DNA from: Lytechinus pictus
Taxonomy: Eukaryota; Echinodermata; Echinoidea; Temnopleuroida; Toxopneustidae
Length of the DNA: 64,000 bases
Direction of reading: 5' to 3'
Assembly (NCBI RefSeq): GCF_037042905.1
Contig: NC_087262.1
Span: forward strand, 5,108,001 to 5,172,000
Position numbers and translations under genes: made by a program. The notes under the pieces are model-generated. The model had not been told where the DNA came from and did not search any database. It worked only from the letters and a program-made list of their open reading frames with translations. Below are positions 1 to 11,726 of the stretch, piece after piece (position 1 is the stretch's first letter; every line of letters starts with the position of its first letter).

Positions 1-569
1 CATCGGATCTGCAGTTAAAGTGCAGATGAGAAAAATCAGCTCATACCCGCAGCTAATTAATCTCCTGTTCATTCATTGTGACGTCAGCGCGCACAGTGTA
101 AATTATGCGCAGATCATAATGCGCACAAACATAACTGTGGAACGTCCTTAAACAGCCTTAAGATTTAAGCTCCTTTTTAGATTCAGATATTCATCTCGCA
201 TTTCGTGCTCTCATTACTTTGTTTAGTGAGAAGAGTATCCTGGCTATGATTCCGGGATGGACTTAATGACCCGTATTCAGTTCTGCATGAATATCATCAG
301 CTGGTGCTTTGCATGCATCATTACTTCGTCATCACCATCATATTCATCATCATCATCATCATCATTATGATCTTCTTCAAAATGACAATATGAAGGGTAC
401 TAATACTGTATGCCCCTACTTTCTTCTCCCCCTCCCTCTTTTACTCTCTCTCTCCCTCCCACCCCCCTCTTCTCTCCCTTCCCCCATCTCTCCCTCTCTT
501 CCCCAATTTCTCTCTCTTCCCCAATTTCTCACCCTCTCTCTTTCCCCCTCTCTCCCATCTCTTTCTCAG
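1..569. other. Upstream/intron sequence before first visible astacin exon
   Basis: No exon could be recognised here. It holds an ATC/CAT trinucleotide tract at about 318-367 and a long pyrimidine-rich tract (C/T runs) at about 416-568, which ends in a TTTCTCAG acceptor at 569. The tract is probably the polypyrimidine tract of an intron; the signal-peptide exon of the protease must lie further upstream, outside the window. Confidence 0.6.
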
Positions 570-3500
570 AAACACCCCCCTGATGAGAGACCAACCCCAG
601 GCGCGTACCAATCCGATATCATGCTAACAGATGAGCAACGTGAGCTCATTGTGAATTCATTACAAGTCACCCCGGATGCCGTGGAGCCACCCTCGTCCGA
701 CAACAATGACAACGACAACAACCATTTCAACGACAACAACTGGCAAGGCAGGAAAAAGAGGAACTTGAGTGCGAAGTCGGCGGCGTTGACGGGCAATTAT
801 TGGCCCATGGCAATTGTCCCAGTCACCTTAAACGTAGATTGTAAGAATGAAACGCTATATTATGATAACCTTCATATACCATCTGAAAAATTACTGAAAT
901 TCAGGCGCGGATCTAGATTCGGTCTTTTACGGGATACCGGCACCTTACTCCACCCCCCCCCCCCGATCCGCACCTGATGTACGTGGGAACATGGCCGTAC
1001 GCAGCGGGGGGGGGGGGGGGGGGGGAGTTAACAAAAAAATTGTAAACTTACATTTTTTACTGTAAATTTTCACAAAATTCTCCAAATGAGCACAAAATCC
1101 TTCAATTTCACACTGTTAGAAAATGTATCCTTAAAATAAAACAAGTTCCTGCAGCAGAGTCTCGAGAACACCTGTAATCTTACCAGATTGTGTAATCTTA
1201 CAGGAAATTGGTATATGGAACCTTACAAATTTCCTTTAATAAAACACCCTTTTCCCCTTTTTAAACAGACCTGTTCTGTTAAATTGCAGAAAAATTCCTG
1301 TTTTATGAATTTACAAAATGATTCTGTTATTGTTTCCTGCAAAATCTTCTTTTTTTCTGTAAAATCAGGTTTTTTTTTACAGTGCACTTTACAAAATGCA
1401 AATGCATCCAAATGTCAAGCCAGGGTGCTTTCGACCTTTTTTTTGAAAAAGTTTACGCGTCCTGCCCCCCCCCCCCCCCGACCAAAAATTTCTGCCTGTA
1501 TACGGCCATGCGTGGTAAAAACTCTGTTTAAAATTTGTATACAACGGTGTTTACTATTTACTATTATGGACTATACAGGCAATGTTTAAAAGTTTAACCA
1601 AGTTGTTCAATTTTTAGTATTAAAGCATGTTTGTTGAAAAAAATTAACAACTTTTGCAAATAGTAACACGCGTTGTATAAATTTTCAAACAGCGTTTTAC
1701 TATGAAACTATCGTTTTTATTTTAAACATTTACACCCAATTTTCTTTCGCAAACTTTTGTTTTAGTTAAATTATTGTATTGCGTTCATAATTTTCACATT
1801 CCTTTGGGTGTGTATGGCCTATTTGGGTTACACGACATTTGCTCCAGTCTTGATATCTCAGAGGGCATAGGGTAATAGGATAAAAATGTAATTTTTGCTT
1901 TAGAATAATGTATGAAAAAATAAAGGTTGTGGTTGATTTAGTTTAGGTTAGGTTTTATGATTGGCCAACGTGCGGATTTTCCATTGGAGCAAATGTAATG
2001 GAACCGTGATTCGACTTTATCACACCAAATATTACAAAATTATTCACTCAAATGTTTTCTCTTTTTTTGCCTTGTTCGCTTTGCTCACTACCTCACTCGC
2101 CAATTAAAAAAATATTGTATTCCAACACCAGCATTAGATTGGAGAAGGGTAATGATAACATATTAAGTTATGCAGGGCCCGCTGGTAGAGCAGTTTCCTA
2201 ACTGAAGTGGCTACCCTGGGTGAATAAAACGTTATTATTATTATTATTCCTTCCTAATTTTTTGCCTTCTTACGTCATTGATGCCTGATTCTGAATTCAA
2301 TTGAATGTAATATGACGAAGGATGGGAAAAGCGAATTTACATCTTAACAGAAAATGTTTCTTTTCTCCCTTTCATTGCAATTGATCACAGCGGCTAGAAT
2401 GGAGAATATCGTAAATGCACTTGTGCACTACAGCGTCAACACTTGCTTATTATTCGTAGAATACAACTGGGACGTGGGAGAATCCTTGGGGCACCACTCC
2501 TATCTGGATTTCCGAGACGACCTCCCTGGTTGTTGGTCTTACGTTGGCCGAGTTGCTGGTGAAAATCAGACAGTCTCCATCGCTCCAGAATGTAATCAGG
2601 TATGATAACTTTGTGTTTATTGAGAAAAGAGCAAATAATTTATAGTATTAAAAAGATTAAAGATTTAAATTTAACTAGTCTTCATTTGGGTTATCAAACG
2701 CCAGGGATTGTTCAGTGTATATCATTTTCGTTCAGGGTGATTTCCTTAAAAAACACCGGTCGATTGTTTTACGAAGAATGAATGACAACAAATTTTTAAT
2801 TTTCGCCACCCTCTTCAAAGGTATTGGAGAATACAAAAAAATAATGAAACAGAATATTTCCATCGCCGTGAGTAATGATTGATTGCGAATAGCCGAATAC
2901 ACACGTGATTAACTATTGACCAATCCTGAGCAAGATATTTTTAAGTATGTAAAATACAATATGACGTGTATTAATCATTAAAAGCTGTAAACAAGCAGTG
3001 ACTCGAGTGCATCAAAGAAAGGGAACATGGAATTTGTATCAAAATTATAAGAAGTCAAATTACTCGTTTCTCTGTTACTAATCAGATTGTGTCCGATGTG
3101 GAAATCAAAGCAGTTAAAACTCCTCTTGATTTCAAGTAAAGAGGCAAATTAGCATACCCTCGACAAACTGGGTTTAATTGAAATTTGAAATTGATCTCAA
3201 ATGGAGGATTGTAATGAGTTTATATTGATAACAAAGAAGGGACTGATTTAAATAGTCTTTCTCTCCCATAATTACTCCCCGAATTATTCTGCTCGCCCCC
3301 CTCTTACCCCTCCCCTCTCTTCTCATAGTTCGGAACGATTTTACACGAGATCGGGCACGCCATCGGTTTACACCACGAACAGTCTCGGCCAGATCGAGAT
3401 TTCTACGTCACGGTAGAGTATGACGAAATACCTATGGATATGAGAGGCCAATTTCTGAGATATTCGAAAGAGGTAGTAACGACATTTGGGGCAAACTACG

Positions 3501-5756
3501 ATATGAGTAGCATCATGCATTACGGGGCTTATGTGAGTAAATTCATTGATAGGGAGTTTCACATCGCGAGGCAAAACGCTTTTAAGAAAATAGAAAATGT
3601 ATTGTCAAATACCCTTCATGACAAAGATCAATCAAGAAGTCTTTGTCGAAAATCGAAATAGCAGTTCCGTGCTCGGACTCTAGACAAACGACGTTTTTGG
3701 GGGTATTTTTTTCGCCAGCTCCAAAAGTTAGAACGACACTGTTCTTCCGGTTCACCAATTTTCGACAAAGACCAGCCAGCCAGCTATTCATTGTCATTTG
3801 ACGGGAACTTTCAATATATTTACTGAGTTCTTAAATTCGTTCTGCTTCGCGGAAGTGAAAACTCCCCAGGGTCCCGTAACACAAAGGTTAATCAATCGTA
3901 AAGGTTAATTAATCGTACGCTTGATTTTCACGATTGATTGTACATTGTAGTCGATGGAATCAATAGTAGAAAATTGTTCTACGATCATTGTTAAGGTTTG
4001 TGTCAAGGGCCCCTGATCTTCCCTTTGGAGGGCGGGACTGGTCCGCCCACCAAGTGATCTACGCTGTGAGATGGTTAGATGATTCGTTTATTAATGTATC
4101 CCCCCCACTTCAGCCGTGGCCGAGTGGTCTAAGGCGCCCGACTATACCATGAAAGTCCGGGGTTCGATTCCCAGTACTGCCCTTGACCAAGGCATTTAAA
4201 AAAAATCTACATTGCTCTTTTATATTGCATCAAATAAATTAAAATGCTTTATGCATTGCTGCATTATTGATGTCAAAGTGTGAACGTGTTTAAAGGAAAA
4301 ACACACACACGCGTAAGAAGAAACAAAAGAAAAGGGTATTTACTCTTAAAGTAAATAAGAGCGACATTTCTATTTATGATCCGTAAAGTACAGTTTTTCA
4401 CCATTTACAATTTTTTACATTTACCTGTAAGTATATATGAAGATAGATTAACTTCTTATGATTTAAAAGTATGCTATATATTGAAATAATATGTCGTCAG
4501 CCCGGGTCGTCAGCAAGTCACTTAGATTTTACCCCAAAAGATCGTTGTCTGTTGACAAGGGGGTAGTTCGGCCATTTTCGAGGGGGCATGCAAATACCTC
4601 TTTAGGCAGGCTTGCCCCACCTACGGGGCGAATTCGTCTCCGAGAAGAAGGGTGTCTATAGTGGTGAGAGGGGAGGGAATCGTGGTAGTGCCTTAAAGCA
4701 GAAAAAAGTGCATAAAAAAGAAAAAAGAGAAAAGGGGGCATAAGAAAAAGTAGTATATATATATATTTAGACAAGTTTGCGCCCCCTTTGTAAGGTGAAT
4801 GGATAAAAGAAGTACCTAGAGGCTAGTGGTCAAAATTTTGCAAAACTCGGTCGCTTTGCTTCCTCGCACGATTCCTCTTTGGATAAAAAATTATTGTTTG
4901 CCGCTGTCTTAGTTCTGAAAGTATCTTTTTATGGCACGATCGGAGTCTACATTTTGCAGCAATCGTAAAGTGTCGACCTTAATTTGAAAGAAATGTTACA
5001 GTAGCGGCAATTTGCAGGGCCTAGAAAACAGAAAAGAAAAAAAAAATAATAAAAGGAGAAAAATCAATAAAAAAATAGGACATTTGTAATACACAAGATA
5101 AATGCATCAGCAATCCAGTTTTTGAGGGAATAAAATCCCAATATAATCACCTGGATCTCCCACGCTTCGCTATCTCGCTTGAATATTTTCCAATGGGCTC
5201 TGAAAGGCTTAAATCAGTTGTAAAAGTTGAACAACCTGTTACTGCCGCTGATAAAACTATATAGGACTTGACTATTTGTCAATGATTTTGTGACTTACTA
5301 TCATTCTTTAAAACTGAGAAAACAGAATAAAGAAAAAAAGCGTTCATTAAATTGAATATATTGGACCCTCTCTCCCTTTTGATCTGAGTGTTATTATTTG
5401 TGAAAAGATGCGTGCAAAATACTTTTAGCGAAAGTGAATTTTGATTTGAATTTCGACGCTCGGTCGCTTCACCCCTTGCTAATGCCATACTGGAGAGGCG
5501 CTCTTGCAGTTTGGGAGGGGAAACGGGTGGTCCTCTATCGGGAAACCAACTGGTGTCCGCTTTCACAACCAAGTGGTTACCATGGTAACGGTGTTTGATT
5601 TGATTTCAGGCATTCACTAAAAATGGCGAAGAAACGATCAAGACGCTGGATCCTGCATACCAAGACGTAATCGGCCAACGCGAAGGACTGTCTCAAGGAG
5701 ATATTGATGGCATAGCGGAAATGTATGACTGCGCGAAGGGCTTCACTTGGTATTGA
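570..5756 (+). CDS. Astacin-like zinc metalloprotease (5' partial, four exons)
   Basis: Exons 570-840, 2391-2599, 3329-3532 and 5610-5756 join in frame (831 nt, 276 codons plus stop). Exon 1 encodes the prodomain end, with YQSD in the place of the family's FxGD aspartate switch, then a basic RKKRN site that looks like a proprotein-convertase cleavage point, then the start of the catalytic domain (YWPMAIVPV). Exon 2 carries the first cysteines (TCLLF, GCWSYVGR, PEC). Exon 3 carries the zinc site HEIGHAIGLHHEQSRPDRD (three His ligands, catalytic Glu) and the Met-turn SIMHY with its Tyr. Exon 4 ends two residues past ...GFTW. All four domain cysteines are present. The protein stops right after the catalytic domain: no EGF or CUB module follows, unlike BMP1/tolloid or sea urchin BP10/SpAN. 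A secreted endopeptidase is expected. The signal peptide exon is missing from the window, so the start is unknown. Confidence 0.93.
841..2390. repeat. Intron 1 of astacin gene: simple runs and a SINE/LINE-like tail
   Basis: Homopolymer C at about 950-963 and G at 1005-1026 (the first C run lies just inside the intron). At 1030-1440 short variants of TACAG/CTGTAAAATC recur, suggesting a degraded foldback element. At about 2165-2252 a stretch ending in an ATT trinucleotide tail resembles the 3' end of a retroposon. No coding exon seen. Confidence 0.45.
3590..3862. repeat. Dispersed repeat family A, copy 1
   Basis: Shares long stretches with 8285-8550 and, more weakly, 48300-48440. Shared landmarks in order: GTCAAATRCCCTTCATGA, TTTTTTTCGCCAG, AATTTTCGACAAAGA, TTCATTGTCATTTGA and GTTCTGC.TCGCG. 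It lies just after the Met-turn exon, inside intron 3. No coding capacity or termini recognised; class unknown. Confidence 0.65.
3869..4013. repeat. Short MITE with GGGYCC...GGGCCCC termini
   Basis: The left end (GGGTCCCGTAACACAAAGG) matches the reverse complement of the right end (about 30-60 bp of imperfect inverted repeat). A half copy with the same GGGGCCCATAACACAAA start lies at 13823-13895 inside another repeat. Non-coding, foldback type. Confidence 0.65.
4111..4260 (+). repeat. tRNA-derived SINE, family 1, copy 1
   Basis: The head looks like a tRNA: A-box-like TGGCCGAGTGG at about 4118 and B-box-like GGTTCGATTCC at about 4161. The body continues with AAGGCA...ATTGCTCTTTTAT..TGCAT.AAATAAAT.AAAATGCT.TATGCATT, which recurs at 44480-44575 after a second tRNA-like head. 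The shared tail shows this is a dispersed SINE and not a functional tRNA gene. Confidence 0.75.
4261..5609. other. Remainder of astacin intron 3, no gene seen
   Basis: AT-rich and without recognisable exon or clear terminal repeats. A purine-rich stretch lies around 4690-4760 and a short TA run at 4753-4765. Confidence 0.5.
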
Positions 5757-5888
5757 AGCAAATACGAACCAGTGGAGCGTTTCATGAAAGGTCTTGTCGG
5801 ACAGTTACCATGGCAACAGTGCGTCTTAGCCAGTTGAAATCAAGTAAAGTTAACAGATTCGACAAGATGAAGATGAAATTTAGGATGA

Positions 5889-5894
5889 AATAAA
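5889..5894 (+). other. Candidate polyadenylation signal of the astacin gene
   Basis: AATAAA about 130 bp after the stop codon at 5754-5756. A second AATAAA sits at 6514-6519, so a longer 3' UTR is possible. Confidence 0.45.
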
Positions 5895-5899
5895 TCAGA

Positions 5900-7140
5900 A
5901 TTGTTTATGTTTAATCATTGATGAATTTATTGGATATCGATTGGTGTATTTACGTTTTAGATTTTATTTTTCTGGAGAAGCTTAATCGTTTAGACTCTTA
6001 TATCGCTCGTTTAAAAGTTTCTAAGATATTTACTTTGTTCGACTTACTACTGAAAGATATTATTTGTTTAAACTTGAAAGCAGACCCAGTAGATCAAGAG
6101 AGATAACGTAGATATATGAATTTATTTTTTCACGAAACTATAGGTTAACACAACTGCATCAACCCCTCAATTTTTATTTTCCGTATATATCATACTTAAA
6201 TCTAAGCAATTGGGAAGTATTGAATTCAGAAAAGCACATTTTCAAAGTGTCTATATAAGTGGAAATTCCGACTTTGATTCCAGAAAATGCCAATTCAAAT
6301 ATTGTGTTCAGGTTGAATGTGTATCGTTACTCAAAAGGAAATAAAGGATACGTTATGAAGCACCAATGTATTCTTATATTCAACCAATTAAGAAAAATAT
6401 ATTTACATGTAGTTGATTTCGTTATTAATCACGATATATTACTTAGTTTATAGTACACAACGGGTTTTCGCATTGTTTGATTGGTATGTGTTATTGTATT
6501 CTTGGTAGACTGGAATAAAACAAATTGACTGAAATTCTCAGCTCTTTACTCTTATCGCAATTTGCAATGCCGAAGTCACGCGAACGAAACCGATTCTAAG
6601 CCGAACGTAATAGGTACATTAATTTTAGTTGGTCTGGAGTCTGTTTCGCCGGTGTAAGAGTGGAATAAGAGGAGTGAATTATGTCGTAAATAACGATGGA
6701 TTTGTGATTTTGAAACTTTGAAATAATGGAAGCGGATACTGTAATATCATTAATAGAAATAGATTCCTTATTTGGCAATTTCCTCTGATTTTCACATTGG
6801 GCACCCCCAAAGAGAGAGAGAGAAGAGTAGAAGGCTGAACGTCTCTCACACCAGTTTGCTATTCCCCTTTGATCTTCTGCTTGACACCGCCGTAAAACCA
6901 TGTACTGCGACGGTAAGATGAATTGAGTGAATGAACTTTCAAGGGTTAGAACGAGGGGCGGTGCCCTTGTCGCAGGGGTGACCACCTCGAGTTGAGGGAG
7001 CAGGGTGAGATGAATCTAGAGATGTAAATCTTTTGGGGAAAAAAGGAGTGTGTGAGGGGGAGTGAGGCCGTGTATGTGTGTACGGAAGGTTCCGTGCCGA
7101 AATACTTCCCTGGTAGTCTAATAACACTTGAACTTTACCC
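5900..7140. other. 3' flank of astacin gene, no gene seen
   Basis: AT-rich sequence with a short GA run near 6810-6825. The open frames here lack family signatures, and I see no repeat partner in the window. Confidence 0.5.
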
Positions 7141-7330
7141 ATTTGATCCAGACTACTCTCAGTTTGGCCTAAATCACATTTGGTCTAATATCCACTAGTC
7201 CATTTCTCATTTAGTCTACAATTCCCAGTTGGTCTAATTTCCACTTTATCTCTTTGTTAGCACTCTGTCAAATTGAAATGTGGTTCATGAATATTTCATA
7301 TAGACTGTATTAGACCAAATGGATATTGCG
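7140..7330. repeat. Half of a GGTCTAAT foldback element (family G)
   Basis: Repeated short modules of the type TTTGGTCTAATnTCCACT occur several times, followed by TTCATATAGACTRTATTAGACC. The same modules form both arms of foldback elements at 58150-58590 and 61912-62580. Only one arm is evident here. Confidence 0.6.
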
Positions 7331-7356
7331 CAACGGAAACTCGACAAATGAGGTTT

Positions 7357-8085
7357 GGTTGCAAAAGGGGTTAGGTCCACTTTGGACAATTTCGAGAAAA
7401 ATCGTGTTTTTAATTCTCACTTATTGCAATATTCTTATGACAAACTATATTGTCATGATGTTCTACCCTATCATGTGAACATAAAATTGGGTATAAAAGA
7501 CATCTACCCGTCTTCAATTTTTGTCTATATGTAAAAAAATATATATAATTGTGGACCTAACCCCTTTTGCAAGCAAACTGAAATGAATCCAATATATATT
7601 GAATACTCTTTTTGAATAAAGAAAAGTGATTTTTCTTTGCCACTTTCATTCACCTTTTGATGTGAATTTCAAATTTTCTTGGTATCGGGTTTTGAGACAG
7701 AAAACAAAATTTATTAAAATTTGATCTAACCTCTTATGACACAAGAACTCTTCAGAAGAATTTGGTTGCAAAAGGGGTTAGGTCCATTCCAAGAAAATCA
7801 TTTTCTTTTAATTCTCCCATATTGCAATATTCTTATGCAATACTAAATTTTCACGATACCCTACCATGTTAAAATTGGGTATAAAAGAAATCTACCTGTC
7901 TTCATATTTTTAAAATATTCTTTTCCAAAAAATTCTTTGTGGACCTAACCCCTTTTGAGAAAAAAATGTGATTTTTTTTTGCCATTTTGTTCACCTTTTT
8001 AATGGAAAAATTCAACTTTTCTTGAATCACAAAAACCAAATTTGATGAAAAATGGATCTAACCCATTTTGCAACTAAGCTCTTCA
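7357..8085. repeat. Two tandem copies of a MITE with GGTTGCAAAAGGGG termini
   Basis: Unit 1 (about 7355-7758) and unit 2 (about 7759-8085) are similar along their length. Each starts with GGTTGCAAAAGGGGTTAGGT and has the reverse complement (ACCTAACCCCTTTTG) about 200 bp later; shared interior includes ATTGCAATATTCTTATG and AAATTGGGTATAAAAGA. A third, decayed terminus (ATCTAACCCATTTTGCAA) closes unit 2. Non-coding. Confidence 0.75.
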
Positions 8086-8284
8086 AATAGGTAAATGGGC
8101 TCAATAGCATTGAGACAAATGCTTAGTGAACGAACGAGAGTCAGATTCTGTGGGATGAAACCAAATGTAAAGTAGACGAAGTCGGTGTAGACCAGTCGGC
8201 AATTTAGCCCTTCCATTCCCAACAACAGGATTACGGAGTTATCGCTCCACAACGCACGGCGCGTCACGACGGCTTCAGGAACAT

Positions 8285-8550
8285 AAAAAATGTAGTGTCA
8301 AATGCCCTTCATGAAAAACTACGAAGACTTAATTAGTCGAAAAATTATTGATGAATCAGAGTCTAGTCCTAGACTGGACATACGATATAATATTCTGCAT
8401 TTTTTTCGCCAGATCCGGCCGAACTGAGGACAAACCTGCTGTTCCATTAATTTTCGACAAAGATCTTCCCAGCTGTTCATTGTCATTTGATGGGCTTTTT
8501 CAATACATGTTCTACGTTCTTGAAAGCGTTCTGCGTCGCGATGCGAAAAC
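8285..8550. repeat. Dispersed repeat family A, copy 2
   Basis: Collinear with 3590-3862: GTCAAATGCCCTTCATGA, TTTTTTTCGCCAG, ATTTTCGACAAAGA, TTCATTGTCATTTGATGG and GTTCTGCGTCGCG appear in the same order. Overlapping open frames in it are not conserved between copies. Confidence 0.65.
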
Positions 8551-8559
8551 TCTTTATTA

Positions 8560-9134
8560 TTACAGGTCAAGTCCACCCCAGACAAAGAGAAAAATCTAAC
8601 TAGCATAATGATGAAAATTTCATCAAAATCGGATATAAAATAAGAAAGTGTGACATTTTAAAGTTTCGCTTATTTTTCTCAAAAGTTATATGCACAACTC
8701 AGTAATATCCAAATGAGAGAGTCGATGATGTCCATCACTCACCATTTCTTATGTTTTTATTGTTTGAATTATACAATATTTCAAATTTTACAAAATTGAC
8801 AATAATGTAAAACTTGACTGAATCACATAATGTTAAACAATGTTAATTCCACATGTTAAGAGAGGAATAAAACTCGATTTTACATGACAAGGGGAGAAAA
8901 TCAGAATATTTCATATTTCATATAGTAGAATACAAAAGAAATAGTGAGTGGGTGACGTCATCGGTCCCCTCATTTGCATACCGACCAGGATGTGCATATA
9001 ACTGTTTTGTGAAATTTAGCAAAAATTTAAAACGTCATAACTCCAATTTTGATGAAATTTTCAGTGTTATGCTGGTTGGTTTTTTTTTTTTTAAATTCAA
9101 ATCAACTTTTTCTTGGGGTGGACTTGTCCTTTAA
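8560..9134. repeat. TTAA-flanked foldback MITE (575 bp)
   Basis: Left end AGGTCAAGTCCACCCC and right end GGGGTGGACTTGTCCTTTAA are inverted repeats; inner arms share ATGAAAATTTCATCAAAAT. The right flank is TTAA and the left is TTAC (one change from TTAA). Size and flanks fit the other TTAA elements at 34952, 38889 and 43357. Confidence 0.75.
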
Positions 9135-10299
9135 CAAGCATATACCACAAGAGGTATGGTGTACTGAATGGACAAATACATTACTTCATTCACACTTTAT
9201 AATTCATTTTATTTCAATGATTCTTTCTGTTTGCCAATCAAAGCAAGACTCTAATCTGTAACCATTAAATATTCATTCATTTGGAATAAAACAATATAAA
9301 CTCTTTAGAAAAAAAGTACACATCAAAAATACAGAACGGAATGACGTCGCTTCATAAATATATAAATTGTGGAACTGAGACGAGAATGAAATTAAAAGAA
9401 ACGTATATCGTCCGTTATCCCCAATGTTACGTTTTGCCCTTTGTATAGAACTGAGCATTGTAACAAATCACTATTATAGTTCTTATCATTTATAATCATC
9501 ATTAAAATTATTATATAGTATTACTATCCAGGATTGTGAGTGGTCACAAATAAAAAGATCTGAAAAAAGCTGAAGAGTGTTGAAAAAAATCTGAAATAAA
9601 AAGAGCTCCAATACTTTTTGTACAGAGGAAAGCCAAAAATAAGCTGAAATTAAGCTGAAAATCAAAACCAAAAAAATCTGATCTCTCACACCCCTGACTA
9701 TCATTATTATCATTATATTCTTATCATTTTATTATCTGCCTAGAAGACTTTAGAGAGAAACCAAGGAGAATATTGGTTTATTCCATCAACAATGCAAATC
9801 TTCATTAGGGGGAATTTCGGATTGGAGATAACAATAGAATTACCCCTTACAATTCATGCATAATTATTTCTTATCACTATCCTTTTATCATCATTGTAAT
9901 TATCATTATCTATATTATTATTGTTATTGTAATTAAGATAATTATTATCATGATTATAATCATCATTTTCATTGTTTTTACTATCATTACTTTTGATGAA
10001 GTTCGACTAAAATTCCGATCCTAAATTACATTTGGAAGAGAATTTTATTCTATATGCAGAAAAAATGTTGTTTATAAGTTAATACAATGCGATTTACTAT
10101 ACAAACCTTAACCATGCTTATTTTATTAAAAAATTAATTTTCTTGTTTAAGATTTAAACAACGTATAAAAATATTATACAGCGTTTTTACTGAGTAAAAT
10201 TTGGATTTCAATTTTTGCTGATGGAATCAAAATAATTGAAAACCTGATTTGGTAATCAAGAAGAGGTAATCATTCATGCTATTAATTGTACAAATTAAT
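9135..10299. other. AT-rich intergenic stretch with ATT/ATC simple sequence
   Basis: No gene. Around 9690-9990 the sequence is dominated by degenerate ATT/ATC/TTA trinucleotide repeats. Nothing else recognised. Confidence 0.5.
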
Positions 10300-10725
10300 T
10301 ATGATATTTCATTTACATCACCATATACAATTCAATTATTCCTCTACATTTTGATACTTCATAATGTGACAAACACTTCATGCATTAATGAGCAGGACGA
10401 GTTCAAAATTTAATATCAAAATCAGAATGCGCAGAAATATTGGACAAGATTGATTCGTGACACGACAACCGTGCTTATGTGATGATTGACTCATTAACAT
10501 TTCTTTTGTATTCTTTGTTAAGTTTCTCTTGCTGATCCCTGAAATGAGTGTTTCTGCGCAAATTGTTTCTGACAGGCCTCAATATTTATTGTTTGTTACC
10601 TGCAATGCGTGAATAATTTGCTAAGCTTTGGGTCTTAAATAAAAGGTGAGATTAACAAAAGTATCAAATCCATAGTAAAGACATATTTAATAATTGTAAA
10701 ATCTATCTCTGTGAGACGCACTGTA
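10300..10725 (-). repeat. Mariner-like MITE (family M), 5'-truncated minus copy
   Basis: Reverse-oriented relative of 14236-14767: shares the TCAATTATTCCTCTACATTTTGATA, TGCTCATTA/ATGAGC and TCTGCGCAAAT blocks, and ends in GAGACGCACTG followed by TA. The opposite terminus is missing. Confidence 0.65.
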
Positions 10726-11090
10726 TATTACTGGTATACACACCCCATTGACCCAATACACATTACACACATACACATTTACGATTTCATAATTAAACAG
10801 TAATATGTTTTCAACAAAGTGAATAAAATTTCTGACCTAAAACAAATATGTTTTGTAATCACATGAAAAACAAAATTGATTTTCTGCACAAATAATCAAA
10901 ACATATTAAGTATAAAATTTAAATATTTCAACTAAAATATGAAGGCAAAACCGTTCATTTAGAGATTCATTAGAAATGTATCCAAAGAAAATTGTGCTTT
11001 CTAAATAATGGAAGAAGATTAATACTAAAGTACACATTTTGATATTAACAGCTCAATATTCTGAGCTTAAATAGAACATACATGTAAATA

Positions 11091-11726
11091 CAGTTGAGGC
11101 CAGACATTTACCCAGGAAATTCAAAGAAAAGTTGACACTTGCCAAACATCATAAAATTTACTGTATCTTAAGAAATATTTATGCTATCATGACGAATCTG
11201 ATATCGAACAAATGAGTATGTCATGCCCCTTCATCACATTGCTTTTTCATCAGGAGCTGAAAAATATTTAGGTGTCATTTCCCCCAAAAAATCTTCATAT
11301 TTTAGACAAATTAAAAACAAAAAAATGACAAAAACATTTCATATTTGTGCTAGTTACTTCTCAACAAAAACATTTAAGATCACATTTTTTTTGTTCAATG
11401 GTGGCATATGATAGAAAATGTAATATAAATCATAGATTTGACATTGACATATTTCTATAGAACAATGTTTGAAAATATTATAACAATAGAATACATTTGG
11501 CATGAATATTACTTTTTTTTTCTTCGAAGAAAATTCCACCTGAAATATACTTTAATCCCAACGGTATCCCAATCATGTGAAAGGGCTTAATACGCTCTTT
11601 CATTTGATACCAAATTCGTCATGGAAGTATTTATATTTCTGAAGATATAGTAAATTTTACGATGTTTGGCAAGCAAACAAATTTAACTGTATTACATGGG
11701 TGTATGCAAACATTTGGCTTCAACTG
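11091..11726. repeat. Non-autonomous Tc1/mariner-like element (636 bp)
   Basis: Termini CAGTTGAGGCCAGACATTT (left) and, on the reverse strand, CAGTTGAAGCCAAATGTTTG (right), flanked by TA on both sides (11089-11090, 11727-11728). The inverted arms continue into TGCCAAACATC/GATGTTTGGCA. The TIR start resembles the CAGTTGAAG ends of the Sleeping Beauty group of Tc1 elements. No transposase. Confidence 0.75.

Noticed and set aside
309-569. In-frame extension of the astacin ORF upstream of 570 (His- and Ser/Leu/Pro-rich)
   Set aside because: It translates an ATC microsatellite and a polypyrimidine tract and ends in a splice acceptor, so it is intron or 5' sequence.
4111-4190. Functional tRNA gene
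   Set aside because: The stem regions do not pair as a full cloverleaf by eye, and the downstream tail is shared with another dispersed copy, so it is a SINE.
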